From the NCBI GenBank assembly GCA_016722465.1, contig JADKJC010000001.1:806001-870000 (forward strand): a stretch of 64,000 bases of DNA. Reading direction: 5' to 3'. The position numbers and the translations under genes are program-made. Positions within the stretch are counted from its first letter, which is position 1. Every line of letters begins with the position of its first letter. Shown here piece after piece: positions 26,174-35,566 of this stretch. A model generated the notes under the pieces. The model worked only from the letters and a program-made list of their open reading frames with translations. It searched no databases and was not told where the DNA came from. The stretch is from Chitinophagaceae bacterium (GTDB lineage: Bacteria; Bacteroidota; Bacteroidia; Chitinophagales; Chitinophagaceae).

Positions 26174-27690
26174 TTATTTTAATAAAAAGCCAGGAGCTTG
26201 TATTGTCCTTCTGCTACCGTCTGGTCCAACCACCTGTACCTGATCAAAAATTACAGATGTACCGGGACCACATTTTGACATTTGAGCGATACCCCCAAGA
26301 TTATTACTCGTTATAGTTACTGATTGCGGAACCGGGAAGTTTGCGCCAGTAAAATAAATAGTAGCACCTACTACCTGGTAGCGAGCCTCAAAATCAAAGT
26401 TTTCGAGATCTGCCCTGCAAAACTGCTGTGCTTTAAATACAGCAGCCTGTATACCTCCACCTGAACTTGGGCCGACTTTAAATACCGGATCAGGAATTCT
26501 TTTAACCCTGAATGCGAATGGAGTTGTCTTTCCATCAGCAGTAACATTTAATGTAGCATTACCAATGGTTGTAGCTTTAACAACAAACTTTCCATTGCTT
26601 CCAGAAATTGTTGCTCCTCCACCAGAGATATTTACACTTGTTTTATCCCAACCTGTTGGAGAACCTACTGTAACAGGGTTATCAACACCTATATAAAACA
26701 CGTTCATTTTATCAGCAGATGCAGCAACACCACCAGGGGTGCCTACGGTGTATTCAATATCCTTCTCCAACTTGTCTGTAGTGCCATCAGGTTTTAAGTA
26801 GCTGATCACCACGTGAACCTTTTTATTTCCGCCACCAGCTACCTGGAACTTCTTTTCGGCTATCCCCTTTTCGTTAAGTGCAATATTGGCTCCATCAATG
26901 ATAACGGTAGGCTTTGCATCCTTATTAAACGCACCAACACCTGCAGTTACTACCAGTTCCTGACCAGGCATTAAATAAGTTGAGTTAGCAGCTGCGATTG
27001 CCTGGAAATCATTATAGACAATTTTTACTGCACCAACCTGGTTGTGGCAAAAAGTTACTATTTGGTTTTCGGCATTCTTAACATCATTCTCAAATTTACT
27101 CAGAATGGTAACCGCAGCAATGGTAGGTGTCATGTGAAAGTAATTGTATTCCCAGGAATTCTCACTGCCGGTTGTTGATGGTGGTATAGTAAGATCAATC
27201 GGTAATTTATTGGCGAATTCCTTGGTAATCGCCGGATCAAGACCAACCAACTTAGCTTTAAGATTAGTTAAATCCTTTAATAACTCAGGGCCCCTGCCAT
27301 TCACAATGAACATGTGAGTAGCAGCTTCCAGATCATCTTCTTTAAAAGTCGTTAATCCTTTCTCCGGATTATATCCTGAAGCTCTCTTAAGGCTGTCTTT
27401 AAACGCTTCTAATTTAGTATAAACCTGATCTGCAGCTTTTTTGCATCCTCAGCCTTGGCATTCCAGAATCTTGCCTTCTCAGCACTTCCGGGCTCGCCCA
27501 TTTTAGCCTTCAGAGATTCAAATAAAGTAGCATTAGAAGCATCTATAGCCGTATTTGATTTGCCAAGGCTAGAATCAACTACTTTAAATGCGTTTAAGAT
27601 TTCAGCCGATACGTTCAAGGCAAGGATGGCTGTCAACACCAAGTACATGATGTTGATCATCTTTTGCCGGGGCTCTTTAGGTAAAGCCAT
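26174..27690 (-). pseudogene. gldM: Gliding motility / T9SS protein GldM, split by one single-base frameshift
   Basis: Two open frames (27690-27409 and 27313-26174). The first begins MALPKEPRQKMINIMYLVLT, the single GldM membrane helix that enters the GldL bundle. The second holds the periplasmic domains ending GPDGSRRTIQAPGF. The first frame goes wrong after EDAKK; one added base in the T-run 27437-27442 restores AADQVYTKLEAFKDSLKRAS and runs into the second frame. The sum is 506 codons, normal for GldM. GldM and GldL form the proton-driven motor of type IX secretion and gliding. Confidence 0.9.
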
Positions 27691-27807
27691 AGTATTTTAT
27701 ATTTTATGGATGTTTTAAATTGTTTGTTTGGAAATTCCTGGTAAGAGGTACAAGTTTACGCAATACAGCAACCTGCTGCAAGTTTCAACCTGTTAATAAT
27801 TATGAAA

Positions 27808-28569
27808 TTATTTTCCCCCCTGCATAGCACTCAGCATATTGCCATACACTGAATTCAATTTGCCCAGGTTGGTAGCCAATGCACCAATTTGTTCTTTTGC
27901 TTTGTTAGCATCATCCACACTATTCATCATAGCCTGGCTTGCTTCAGCCATTTTACCATAGAAAGAGTTCAATGCTTTCAGGTGGTTATTACTTTCTTTC
28001 AACTCCAGCTCATAGATGGTATTCAATGAACCCAGGTTCTTGGTCAATACCTGAACCTGCTCATGGAAACCTCTTGCACTTTCAGAAGCATTGTTAAAAG
28101 AAGACATTGTTGTTGCACTGTTATTGAATGCAATAGCCATTGAACCTATTGCAGTAGTTGCTTCTTTTGTTTTAGCACTGAAATCACTTGTTGATTTCAC
28201 CACATCGCTAACATCAGACAAACCATTTACTGTAGTACCTAATTTATTAAACCCTTCACCCAGTTTTTTCAGGCTTACCGGAGTAATATCAGCTTCCTGG
28301 ATCATTTTATCCAATGATTTCAGGGCTGGGTTACCTGTAGCAACTGCTGCTGCAACTGGCTCATCTTCTTCATGCGACTTTGGTTTAACCCACTCAATGA
28401 TAGCATATACCATGAAGATGGCAGTTTCAGTCCACATACCAATGGTAAGCATACTATTAGCATAAGACTGGTGAGTAATTTTTGCCCAGGCAGCGAAGAT
28501 AATTACAGCAGCACCGGCACTTACTAATACATCAATGAGGGTTAAGAAGGTTCTTTTTCTAGCAGCCAT
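27808..28569 (-). CDS. gldL: Gliding motility / T9SS motor protein GldL
   Basis: 253 residues with two membrane segments near 11-29 and 40-61; the second holds a Glu (WTETAIF) that in known GldL proteins takes part in proton flow. The cytoplasmic part is a long Ser/Thr/Ala-rich helical region with repeated SLDKMIQEAD- and NLGSLN-type heptads, probably a coiled coil. It lies between gldK and gldM in the usual order and is intact. It forms the inner-membrane motor with GldM. Confidence 0.93.
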   Translation of the reverse strand: MAARKRTFLTLIDVLVSAGAAVIIFAAWAKITHQSYANSMLTIGMWTETAIFMVYAIIEWVKPKSHEEDEPVAAAVATGNPALKSLDKMIQEADITPVSLKKLGEGFNKLGTTVNGLSDVSDVVKSTSDFSAKTKEATTAIGSMAIAFNNSATTMSSFNNASESARGFHEQVQVLTKNLGSLNTIYELELKESNNHLKALNSFYGKMAEASQAMMNSVDDANKAKEQIGALATNLGKLNSVYGNMLSAMQGGK

Positions 28570-28716
28570 GATTTTTTTAATTTAAATGGTTTGATTTGGG
28601 GATTATTTTAATTTAAGTTAACACAACACTTATTAGGCTCTATGATTCATATTTAAATCATAAAGATTACTTTCTCTTTTAGCAGTTAGTAAGGGATGGA
28701 AAAAAACGAGTGATTA

Positions 28717-30000
28717 TTACTTGCCACGTTTTGCCATTGGAGGTAAATCAATCACACAACGGAAGCCTATGTAAGATTTTGATGTATCCTGGTATTCGTA
28801 GTTACGTGTGCTGGTTTGTAAGTAATAGCCAACATCTTTCCAACTTCCACCACGAATCACTTTTCTTTTCATACGTGGAGGATCAGAATCTTTTGCATTC
28901 CAGCGAATGTCAGGGTTCATATCATGCTGAAAAGTGTAACCACCTTCATAGTACAATGATGATGTCCATTCTGCAACGTTACCAGCCATATTATACAAAC
29001 CAAAATCGTTTGGCCAGTAAGCATCGGCCCTCACAGTATAGAAGCCTCCATCTTCGGGATAGTTACCACGACCAGGTTTGAAGTTAGCCAACAAACAGCC
29101 TTTCTTATTTCTTAAGTACGGACCGCCCCATGGGTATGGAGACTGAGAACGTCCGCCTCGTGCTGCATACTCCCATTGAGCTTCAGTTGGTAACCTGAAG
29201 TCAGTTTCAGTCGCTTTCTTTTTACTTTCCAGGAAAGAATTTAAATATTGGGTTCTCCATTCGCAGAAAGCAGTGGCCTGTTTCCAGTTAACACCTACTA
29301 CAGGATAGTTACCAAATGCAGGGTGACCATAATATTTTTTAGACATGGGCTCATTGTAAGCATAAGAGAAATCCCTTACCCAACTCAATGTGTCAGGATA
29401 AATCATGATGTCTTTCTTTACAATAAACTTAGAACGCTGTACAGTTGCATTTTCTCTTCTTGCAGCTTCTTTATAGTCGAAGGTTTCGGAGTGATATACC
29501 AACTTACTTGGGTCAATTTCTTTTTTGTTGAAGATGCGGTTATCAGGAGTAAAGATCATTGCATCAATTTTTTCAAGGGTAGCTTTATCACCCCATTTGA
29601 TGGTACTGGCTTTTTTCCAATCAATGTATTCATTACCATCTTTTCCCTGCTTGATAAAGCCCATTTGCTTTGCAGCAATTGAATCTCTTACCCAGTTGGT
29701 AAATTGACGGTATTCATTGTTGGTGATTTCTGTGGCATCCATCCAAAAACCGCTGATGGATACTTGTTTGTTACGGGCTGTGTAAGCATAGTTGATATCC
29801 TCATCACTAGGGCCCATGTGGAATGTACCAGATGGAATATACACCATGCCAAGAGGCCTTGACATAGCTCCTTTTGCCCCGGGCGCCACTCCATGTAGCT
29901 GTCCATCGTTTGGCAAACTGCTTCCTTTGTTGCTCTTACCGCAACCGGTAAGTGATGCAATAGCTAACGTAGCTACAAAAATGCTTAACGTGTTTTTCAT
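28717..30000 (-). CDS. gldK: Gliding motility / T9SS lipoprotein GldK
   Basis: 427 residues from the ATG at 30000, which starts the lipoprotein signal (LAIASLTGC, lipidated Cys20). The body is the formylglycine-generating-enzyme-like (FGE-sulfatase) fold: GMVYIPSGTFHMG, GFWMDATEITNNEYRQF, PVVGVNWKQATAFCEW, FRLPTEAQWEYAARGG and IRGGSWKD. GldK/PorK forms the periplasmic ring under the outer membrane with GldN. It is first in the operon. A promoter-like element and two palindromes lie directly upstream. Confidence 0.95.
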   Translation of the reverse strand: MKNTLSIFVATLAIASLTGCGKSNKGSSLPNDGQLHGVAPGAKGAMSRPLGMVYIPSGTFHMGPSDEDINYAYTARNKQVSISGFWMDATEITNNEYRQFTNWVRDSIAAKQMGFIKQGKDGNEYIDWKKASTIKWGDKATLEKIDAMIFTPDNRIFNKKEIDPSKLVYHSETFDYKEAARRENATVQRSKFIVKKDIMIYPDTLSWVRDFSYAYNEPMSKKYYGHPAFGNYPVVGVNWKQATAFCEWRTQYLNSFLESKKKATETDFRLPTEAQWEYAARGGRSQSPYPWGGPYLRNKKGCLLANFKPGRGNYPEDGGFYTVRADAYWPNDFGLYNMAGNVAEWTSSLYYEGGYTFQHDMNPDIRWNAKDSDPPRMKRKVIRGGSWKDVGYYLQTSTRNYEYQDTSKSYIGFRCVIDLPPMAKRGK

Positions 30001-30024
30001 TGTTTTTAACTTTGAGGGTATTGG

Positions 30025-30091
30025 CAAATGTAATGATTATTTTGATTTATGCACATAATGTGCATTTTTACGAATAAAATTTTCGTAAAAA
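30025..30091 (-). promoter_or_regulatory. gldK promoter region with two adjacent palindromes
   Basis: On the reverse strand TACATTTG (30032-30025) fits the -7 consensus TAnnTTTG, with 24 bases between it and the gldK ATG. At the -33 distance the sequence is GTG instead of TTG. TGCACATAATGTGCA (30050-30064, perfect palindrome) overlaps that position, and next to it TTTTTACGAA / TTCGTAAAAA (30065-30074 and 30082-30091) form a perfect 10-base inverted repeat. An activator or repressor site at the T9SS core operon is a reasonable inference. Confidence 0.5.
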
Positions 30092-30154
30092 TAACAAAAC
30101 ATACTTTTAAAAACGCATGAGTAGTAAGAATATTGTGTTAATAAGACCTATATT

Positions 30155-32227
30155 TTATTCCTTTTTTATTCCCATTAAAAACTCCTCCAGATTTTTAGCG
30201 GGTGCACAGCACATATAATCCTTACATATATATATGTAGGCAGGATCATGTGCAGGCTTGTCTCTTAGCATGGGGTATTTATTTTGTGCTGAAGTTGAAG
30301 CCATGATAATTTTAGCCGGGATATAAGTTCCCGATGATATTGTTGCAGCCAGGTGGGCTGCACCTCCGCCAACAACTGCGATCTCTGTAAATCCCCACAT
30401 TTTCCCCATCAGTAAACCAGCCCACATCCCAAAAGAGGCTGGATATTTAAGTGCTGCTGCTGAAATAGCCAACAGCAAATTATCCGACCTGTTGCGCCAG
30501 TTTTTCCGGTCAAAAATTATCGCCAGCCTGGAGAGATTGAAAGCCATCACTCCATTTCCAGAAGGCGTGGCGCCATCATATACTTCCTTTTTTCTTACAA
30601 TAATGTCATCCTGGCCTTTATTTGTGTAATAAAAGAATATGGTTTCATCGTCGCTGAAACTCGCTACTGTATACTCACATAGTTCCCTGGCTTTTTCAAT
30701 ATAATTTTCATCAAAAGTCAGTTCATACATTGAGATACAGGCATCCGCTAAATAAGCATAGTCATCTAAAAAAGCAGGATATTTTGCCTGCCCGTTTTTC
30801 CAGGTATGCATCATTTGAACGGAACTCCCTGTAACTGTAAAATTCTTCAGCAGGAAATCAATATTTGCCAAAGCAATTCTTCTGAAGTTATCATCCTGCA
30901 GAACAACAGCAGCTTTTGCAATGGCTTTTAGCATCAGCGCATTCCAGCCCAGGATGATTTTGTCATCAAGTCCGGGCCTGGTTCTCTTCTTCCGTTCTAC
31001 ACCTAATTTTTGCAGGCATTCATCCATCACTTGCAAAAGCCCAGCTTTATCAAGTTGCCGCTGTTGAGCAAAATCAGTTACAGGTTTTAATATCCGGAGT
31101 ATGTTTTTCCCCTCCCAGTTACCGTTTTCTGAAACATCAAAAAAATCACAGAACAGCGCCGCATCCACACCCAGTATTTTGTCGATCTCTTTCTTTTCCC
31201 AAACGTAAAATTTACCTTCTTCTCCTTCACTGTCTGCATCCAACGCCGCATAGAACCCACCCTCCGGGTGCAGCATTTCATTTTTTATAAACCCGATTGT
31301 TTTATTAATAGCAAGTTTGTATTTCGCAAGTTTTGTGATCTGGAAAGCATCGCATAAGATCATTATGAAAAGTGCGTTGTCGTACAGCATCTTTTCAAAA
31401 TGCGGAGCCAGCCATTCATTGTCGGTACTATAACGGGCAAGCCCCCCTGCAATATGATCATAGATGCCTCCATCCAGCATCTTGTCGATTGAAAGCAATG
31501 CCTGCTGTAAAGCCGCTTCATCACTGGTATAATGGTAATACTGTAAAAGAAACTGGATACTGAATGTTTGAGGAAATTTTGGTGCCCGGCCAAATCCGCC
31601 CCACTCTTTATCTGCAGATTGCATGATCGCCTTGAACATGGTTTCGCATTTTTCGAAACCAAATTCATTTTCAAAATCTGCTGCCAACAGTCTTTTAACA
31701 GGCAGCGTGAAATTTCCAGCCTTGCTGATATGCTCCGTTAAATGCTCCGCCTGTGCTTCCATTTCAGTTCTTCTATCCTTCCATGCAGTTACAACACCTG
31801 AAAGCACTTCTGTCCATGATGCCCTGTTGAATGCTTTCACGGGTGGAAAATAAGTGCCCCCATAAAATGGTTTGGCATCCGGTGTAAGAAAAACATTCAA
31901 TGGCCAGCCTCCACTCCCTGTCATTGCCTGCACCGCATCCATGTACACATGGTCGATATCCGGCCGCTCTTCCCTGTCGATTTTTATATTGATAAAATGT
32001 TCATTCATCAAAGCTGCCGTATCCTCATTTTCAAAACTCTCCCTTTCCATTACATGGCACCAATGGCAGGCAGAATAACCAATACTTATAAGAATAACTT
32101 TATTTTCCTGCTTTGCTTTTTCCAATGCAGGCTTTCCCCATGCATACCAGTTTACAGGGTTGTGTGCATGCTGTATCAGGTACGGACTTGTTTCATTGAT
32201 TAAATGATTGCTGTATTGATGATTCAT
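30155..32227 (-). CDS. DUF255 thioredoxin-domain protein (YyaL / SSP411 family)
   Basis: 690 residues from the ATG at 32227. The N-terminal thioredoxin-like domain opens [20 protein letters not shown] and carries the redox motif CHWC at 54-57 ([11 protein letters not shown]). The rest is an alpha/alpha-barrel of the six-hairpin glycosidase type, with [31 protein letters not shown] and [16 protein letters not shown]. Length and motif order match the family. The biochemical role is not established. No signal peptide is seen. Confidence 0.92.
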   Translation of the reverse strand: MNHQYSNHLINETSPYLIQHAHNPVNWYAWGKPALEKAKQENKVILISIGYSACHWCHVMERESFENEDTAALMNEHFINIKIDREERPDIDHVYMDAVQAMTGSGGWPLNVFLTPDAKPFYGGTYFPPVKAFNRASWTEVLSGVVTAWKDRRTEMEAQAEHLTEHISKAGNFTLPVKRLLAADFENEFGFEKCETMFKAIMQSADKEWGGFGRAPKFPQTFSIQFLLQYYHYTSDEAALQQALLSIDKMLDGGIYDHIAGGLARYSTDNEWLAPHFEKMLYDNALFIMILCDAFQITKLAKYKLAINKTIGFIKNEMLHPEGGFYAALDADSEGEEGKFYVWEKKEIDKILGVDAALFCDFFDVSENGNWEGKNILRILKPVTDFAQQRQLDKAGLLQVMDECLQKLGVERKKRTRPGLDDKIILGWNALMLKAIAKAAVVLQDDNFRRIALANIDFLLKNFTVTGSSVQMMHTWKNGQAKYPAFLDDYAYLADACISMYELTFDENYIEKARELCEYTVASFSDDETIFFYYTNKGQDDIIVRKKEVYDGATPSGNGVMAFNLSRLAIIFDRKNWRNRSDNLLLAISAAALKYPASFGMWAGLLMGKMWGFTEIAVVGGGAAHLAATISSGTYIPAKIIMASTSAQNKYPMLRDKPAHDPAYIYICKDYMCCAPAKNLEEFLMGIKKE

Positions 32228-32425
32228 ACAATACAAACTTACATGATGCTTATGAAGTAACTAGGCATATCTTTGCCACTGTTACAAAATAAATTGAAGT
32301 GTAATCAGCCTTCTTATTTTACCAACCATAAAAATTAACCCTTAACCATTTAAAAAACTTTCTGCAGATCATAATAAAACATCCCCAAAAAATATTTATC
32401 TTACTAACCAATCAAAATTCTGATT

Positions 32426-35395
32426 ATGAGAACACGTTTACCAATAAGCTTCCGTTTAATACTGTTTTTTGTAATTGCCTTTCAATTACCCTCCTTTTCA
32501 CAAACAGTACAAATAACAGCAAACCCCGGACAGTCGGGAAATGTGGTAATTGGCCCCAATGGGTACCATGTAGAAGAAGCTATCTATACAGAAACCGAAA
32601 TCAGTGCATCAGGTTTCATATCTGCACCAACTGCCATCAATCATATCGACTTCAGTGTATTTGCCTTGGGCTCTCCAACGGCAGTGAGTAATTTCAATAT
32701 TTATTTGAAGGAGGTGCCTCTTGCTACCACTACTTTTACTTCAACCACAGATGTGTACAGCACGGCAGGTTATACACTTGTTTTTAGCGGCACCTTCAAT
32801 GCAAATGTAACCGGCTGGGTAGGGGTAGATCTTTCCACTCCTTTCACCAGGACTACGGGCAATAATTTACAGCTTCTAATTGAAAGGCTGGACAATGTTA
32901 CCCATGGTGCTTTTTCATTTAATTGTGCCAGGGGAAATAACACCAGTGCAACAATTACCACCGGAAGGCGCATCAACACCAATACATTGCCCGTATCGGG
33001 TACTACAGTTTTAAATACTATTTCTGCCTTCAGGCCGCAAATTCAACTACGACACATCAATGCCAATGATGCAGCAGTAACAACTGTATATACACTGGGT
33101 AAATTGCCGATCCCATTTGCGGCTCCCCATGTAATCAGTGCTAATATTATAAACAATGGCGCAGCAACACAAAATAACCTGAACGTAACGTTGGATATCT
33201 CTGGCGCCAATAATTTTTCAGATGTACAAACAATTGCAAGCCTTGCGCCCGGGGCTTCTGCAAAAGTTAATTTCGGTTCATTTACACCTGTAGCAGCAGG
33301 TAATAATATTGTTACTGTTTCTATCCCTGCTGATGATTTTCCGGCAGACAACAACCTATCAATAGCACAGGAAGTAACCAACAATGCCTATAGTTATGCT
33401 TATGGTACGGTTCCAACAAATGGCGTTGGTGTCAACAGCAATACAGGTGATTTTGTAGCAATGTTTACCAGCAGCAGCCCCACCAGTGTAAACCAGGTGG
33501 GTGTTAATTTCAGTGCTGGCGGCCAGCCTTTCAGAATTGGTATTTGGGATAAATCCGGCTTAGGTGCCCCAGGTAACTTGTTATGGGAATCAACTGACCA
33601 GGTAAGCACCACAGGAGTATTTACATTACCAATCGTTCCGGCTGTAGCAATCACTGATACTTTTTATATTGGAGTAAGACAGATTGGAACCACCAATATT
33701 CAGTTCTCTTATCAAAATGAATCTCCAATAAGAGCTGGCACATTTTTCTTTACAAGCCCTACAGGCAATACTGTATGGACTGACTTTGCACCATCCAACC
33801 CGTTTAAATTTATGATTGAGCCAAGGCTTAGTATTGCAAATGATGTGGGCGTATCAAGCATTAACAACCCTGTTGGAGCATCATCAATTGATAATTGCGG
33901 CATCGTTCCCCAGGCATCGGTTACTAATTTTGGCAGCAGCAATCAAACAACGCCTTTTGATGTTACTTTCTCGATCAAACAATCGGGCGGCACGGTTTAT
34001 ACAGACACCAAACAGATCACGCTGAATTCCGGCGAAACACAGGCTGTTTATTTTACGCCTTTCACAGGTTCGGTATCAGGCAGCGACTCTTCGTTTGTTA
34101 TAACCAGTTTAGGAACAGATGGTGCTACCAACAATGATACAGTGGTGAATAAATTTACTACGAGCAATTACAGCTACTCAGATTCCACCGTAACAAGTGA
34201 TGGGTATTCATATGCTAACTCAACCGTTTGTGCCAACCCGGCACCGTTGCAGCCAGTTTACAGCTGGATCACTCAAACGGCCAATGAAATCAACTGGAAC
34301 CTGAATGGCGATGATAGTGTGCTGGCTACCCCCATCAGCCTGCCTTTTAATTTTAAATTCTTTGGCAATACCTTCAACCAGTTTTGGATCAGCTCCAACG
34401 GCTGGATCAGCTTTACAAACCCTACCACACTGGCAGCTTCTGTGCAACGAAATCCCGTTGCTATCCCACTGGCAGGTGGCATTGAAAACTATATTGCCGG
34501 AGCTTTAACGGATCTTGATATTACTACCGGAACTTACAGCGATGCTCATACCTACTACGGAGGCGATGCAAGCCAGTTTATAATTACTTTTCAGCATGCG
34601 CATTTATTTGGATCGGTAAATGACTATATCACCTTCCAGATCATACTGATGGCAAACGGAGACATCATTGTTCATTACAATGATGCAGAAAGCTCAGTTC
34701 CCGTATCAACCACTATTACCAATTTCTGTTCTGTTGGTATTGAAAATGCAGATGGCACAAAAGGTATTCAATATCGTTTAAACGGCAGCGGTGGCCCTAT
34801 GTTTGGTTCCCCACTGGCACTTCACTTTTATACCAGACCCGGTACTACCACACCGGTTACATTACTGAATTTTAATGTGCAAAAATTAAGTGCTATTAAT
34901 AAAATTACCTGGAGCACCAGCCAGGAGATCAACAGCAGAAGCTTTGTAATTGAACGCAGCAGTGAAGGACGCAATTTTACCGAAATCGGGCAGGTGGCTG
35001 CTCATGGCAACAGCAACAGGGTTATTGATTATTCTTTTACCGATAATACACCTTTCAAAGGCTTTAACTACTACCGGTTAAAAATGCTTGATATTGATAA
35101 TATTGAAAGATACAGTACTGTAAAAAGCACCAGAAATGATGATCCGGCAACCATTTCAGTCTACCCTAACCCTGCTAAAGACAACATGTATGTTACTTTC
35201 AACAGCAATGAATCCGGTAAAACAACTTTGAATATTACCGATCTGAGCGGTAAAGTTGTTTATTCAACCACGTTATTACTGAATGCAGGACTTAACCGTA
35301 TTCCTTTTAACATTGCAACGCTTTCAAAAGGTACTTATCTTTTAAAAATGATATTACCAGGTAAAATCATTTCCAGGAAAATCAATAAACTGTAA
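32426..35395 (+). CDS. Large secreted protein with T9SS type A C-terminal sorting domain
   Basis: 989 residues. A signal peptide (RLILFFVIAFQLPSFSQ) opens a multi-domain extracellular protein with two CARDB-like beta-sandwiches (around residues 210-300 and 480-580) and a domain with LPFNFKFFGNTFNQFWISSNG. Then comes a Fn3-like module (WSTSQEINSRSFVIERSSEG), and the sorting domain begins at ISVYPNPAKDN and ends with KLSKGTY-type and ISRKINKL motifs. It should cross the outer membrane through GldKLMN and be anchored or released. An adhesin role is inferred from domain type. Confidence 0.88.
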   Translation: MRTRLPISFRLILFFVIAFQLPSFSQTVQITANPGQSGNVVIGPNGYHVEEAIYTETEISASGFISAPTAINHIDFSVFALGSPTAVSNFNIYLKEVPLATTTFTSTTDVYSTAGYTLVFSGTFNANVTGWVGVDLSTPFTRTTGNNLQLLIERLDNVTHGAFSFNCARGNNTSATITTGRRINTNTLPVSGTTVLNTISAFRPQIQLRHINANDAAVTTVYTLGKLPIPFAAPHVISANIINNGAATQNNLNVTLDISGANNFSDVQTIASLAPGASAKVNFGSFTPVAAGNNIVTVSIPADDFPADNNLSIAQEVTNNAYSYAYGTVPTNGVGVNSNTGDFVAMFTSSSPTSVNQVGVNFSAGGQPFRIGIWDKSGLGAPGNLLWESTDQVSTTGVFTLPIVPAVAITDTFYIGVRQIGTTNIQFSYQNESPIRAGTFFFTSPTGNTVWTDFAPSNPFKFMIEPRLSIANDVGVSSINNPVGASSIDNCGIVPQASVTNFGSSNQTTPFDVTFSIKQSGGTVYTDTKQITLNSGETQAVYFTPFTGSVSGSDSSFVITSLGTDGATNNDTVVNKFTTSNYSYSDSTVTSDGYSYANSTVCANPAPLQPVYSWITQTANEINWNLNGDDSVLATPISLPFNFKFFGNTFNQFWISSNGWISFTNPTTLAASVQRNPVAIPLAGGIENYIAGALTDLDITTGTYSDAHTYYGGDASQFIITFQHAHLFGSVNDYITFQIILMANGDIIVHYNDAESSVPVSTTITNFCSVGIENADGTKGIQYRLNGSGGPMFGSPLALHFYTRPGTTTPVTLLNFNVQKLSAINKITWSTSQEINSRSFVIERSSEGRNFTEIGQVAAHGNSNRVIDYSFTDNTPFKGFNYYRLKMLDIDNIERYSTVKSTRNDDPATISVYPNPAKDNMYVTFNSNESGKTTLNITDLSGKVVYSTTLLLNAGLNRIPFNIATLSKGTYLLKMILPGKIISRKINKL

Positions 35396-35411
35396 CTAAC
35401 AGTAACCAAGT

Positions 35412-35440
35412 AAAAACCCGGGGAATTCCCCCGGGTTTTT
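35412..35440 (+). terminator. Intrinsic terminator after the first T9SS cargo gene
   Basis: AAAAACCCGGGG and CCCCGGGTTTTT form a near-perfect stem around AATTC. It lies 16 bases past the stop. Confidence 0.9.
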
Positions 35441-35566
35441 ACTTTCATTTTTTTTTGCTCTAACCCGGCAAACTGTTTTGGGGCAAGGGTTGGGTGGATT
35501 TTAAAATTTTTTTTGGAATACAAATTGTATTAATTTCATCTTTGATACTTTATAAAAAAATAACAC

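Noticed and set aside
32268..32275. TATCTTTG as promoter of the first T9SS cargo gene
   Set aside because: It fits TAnnTTTG but is 150 bases upstream of the gene and has no -33 TTG; too weak to list.
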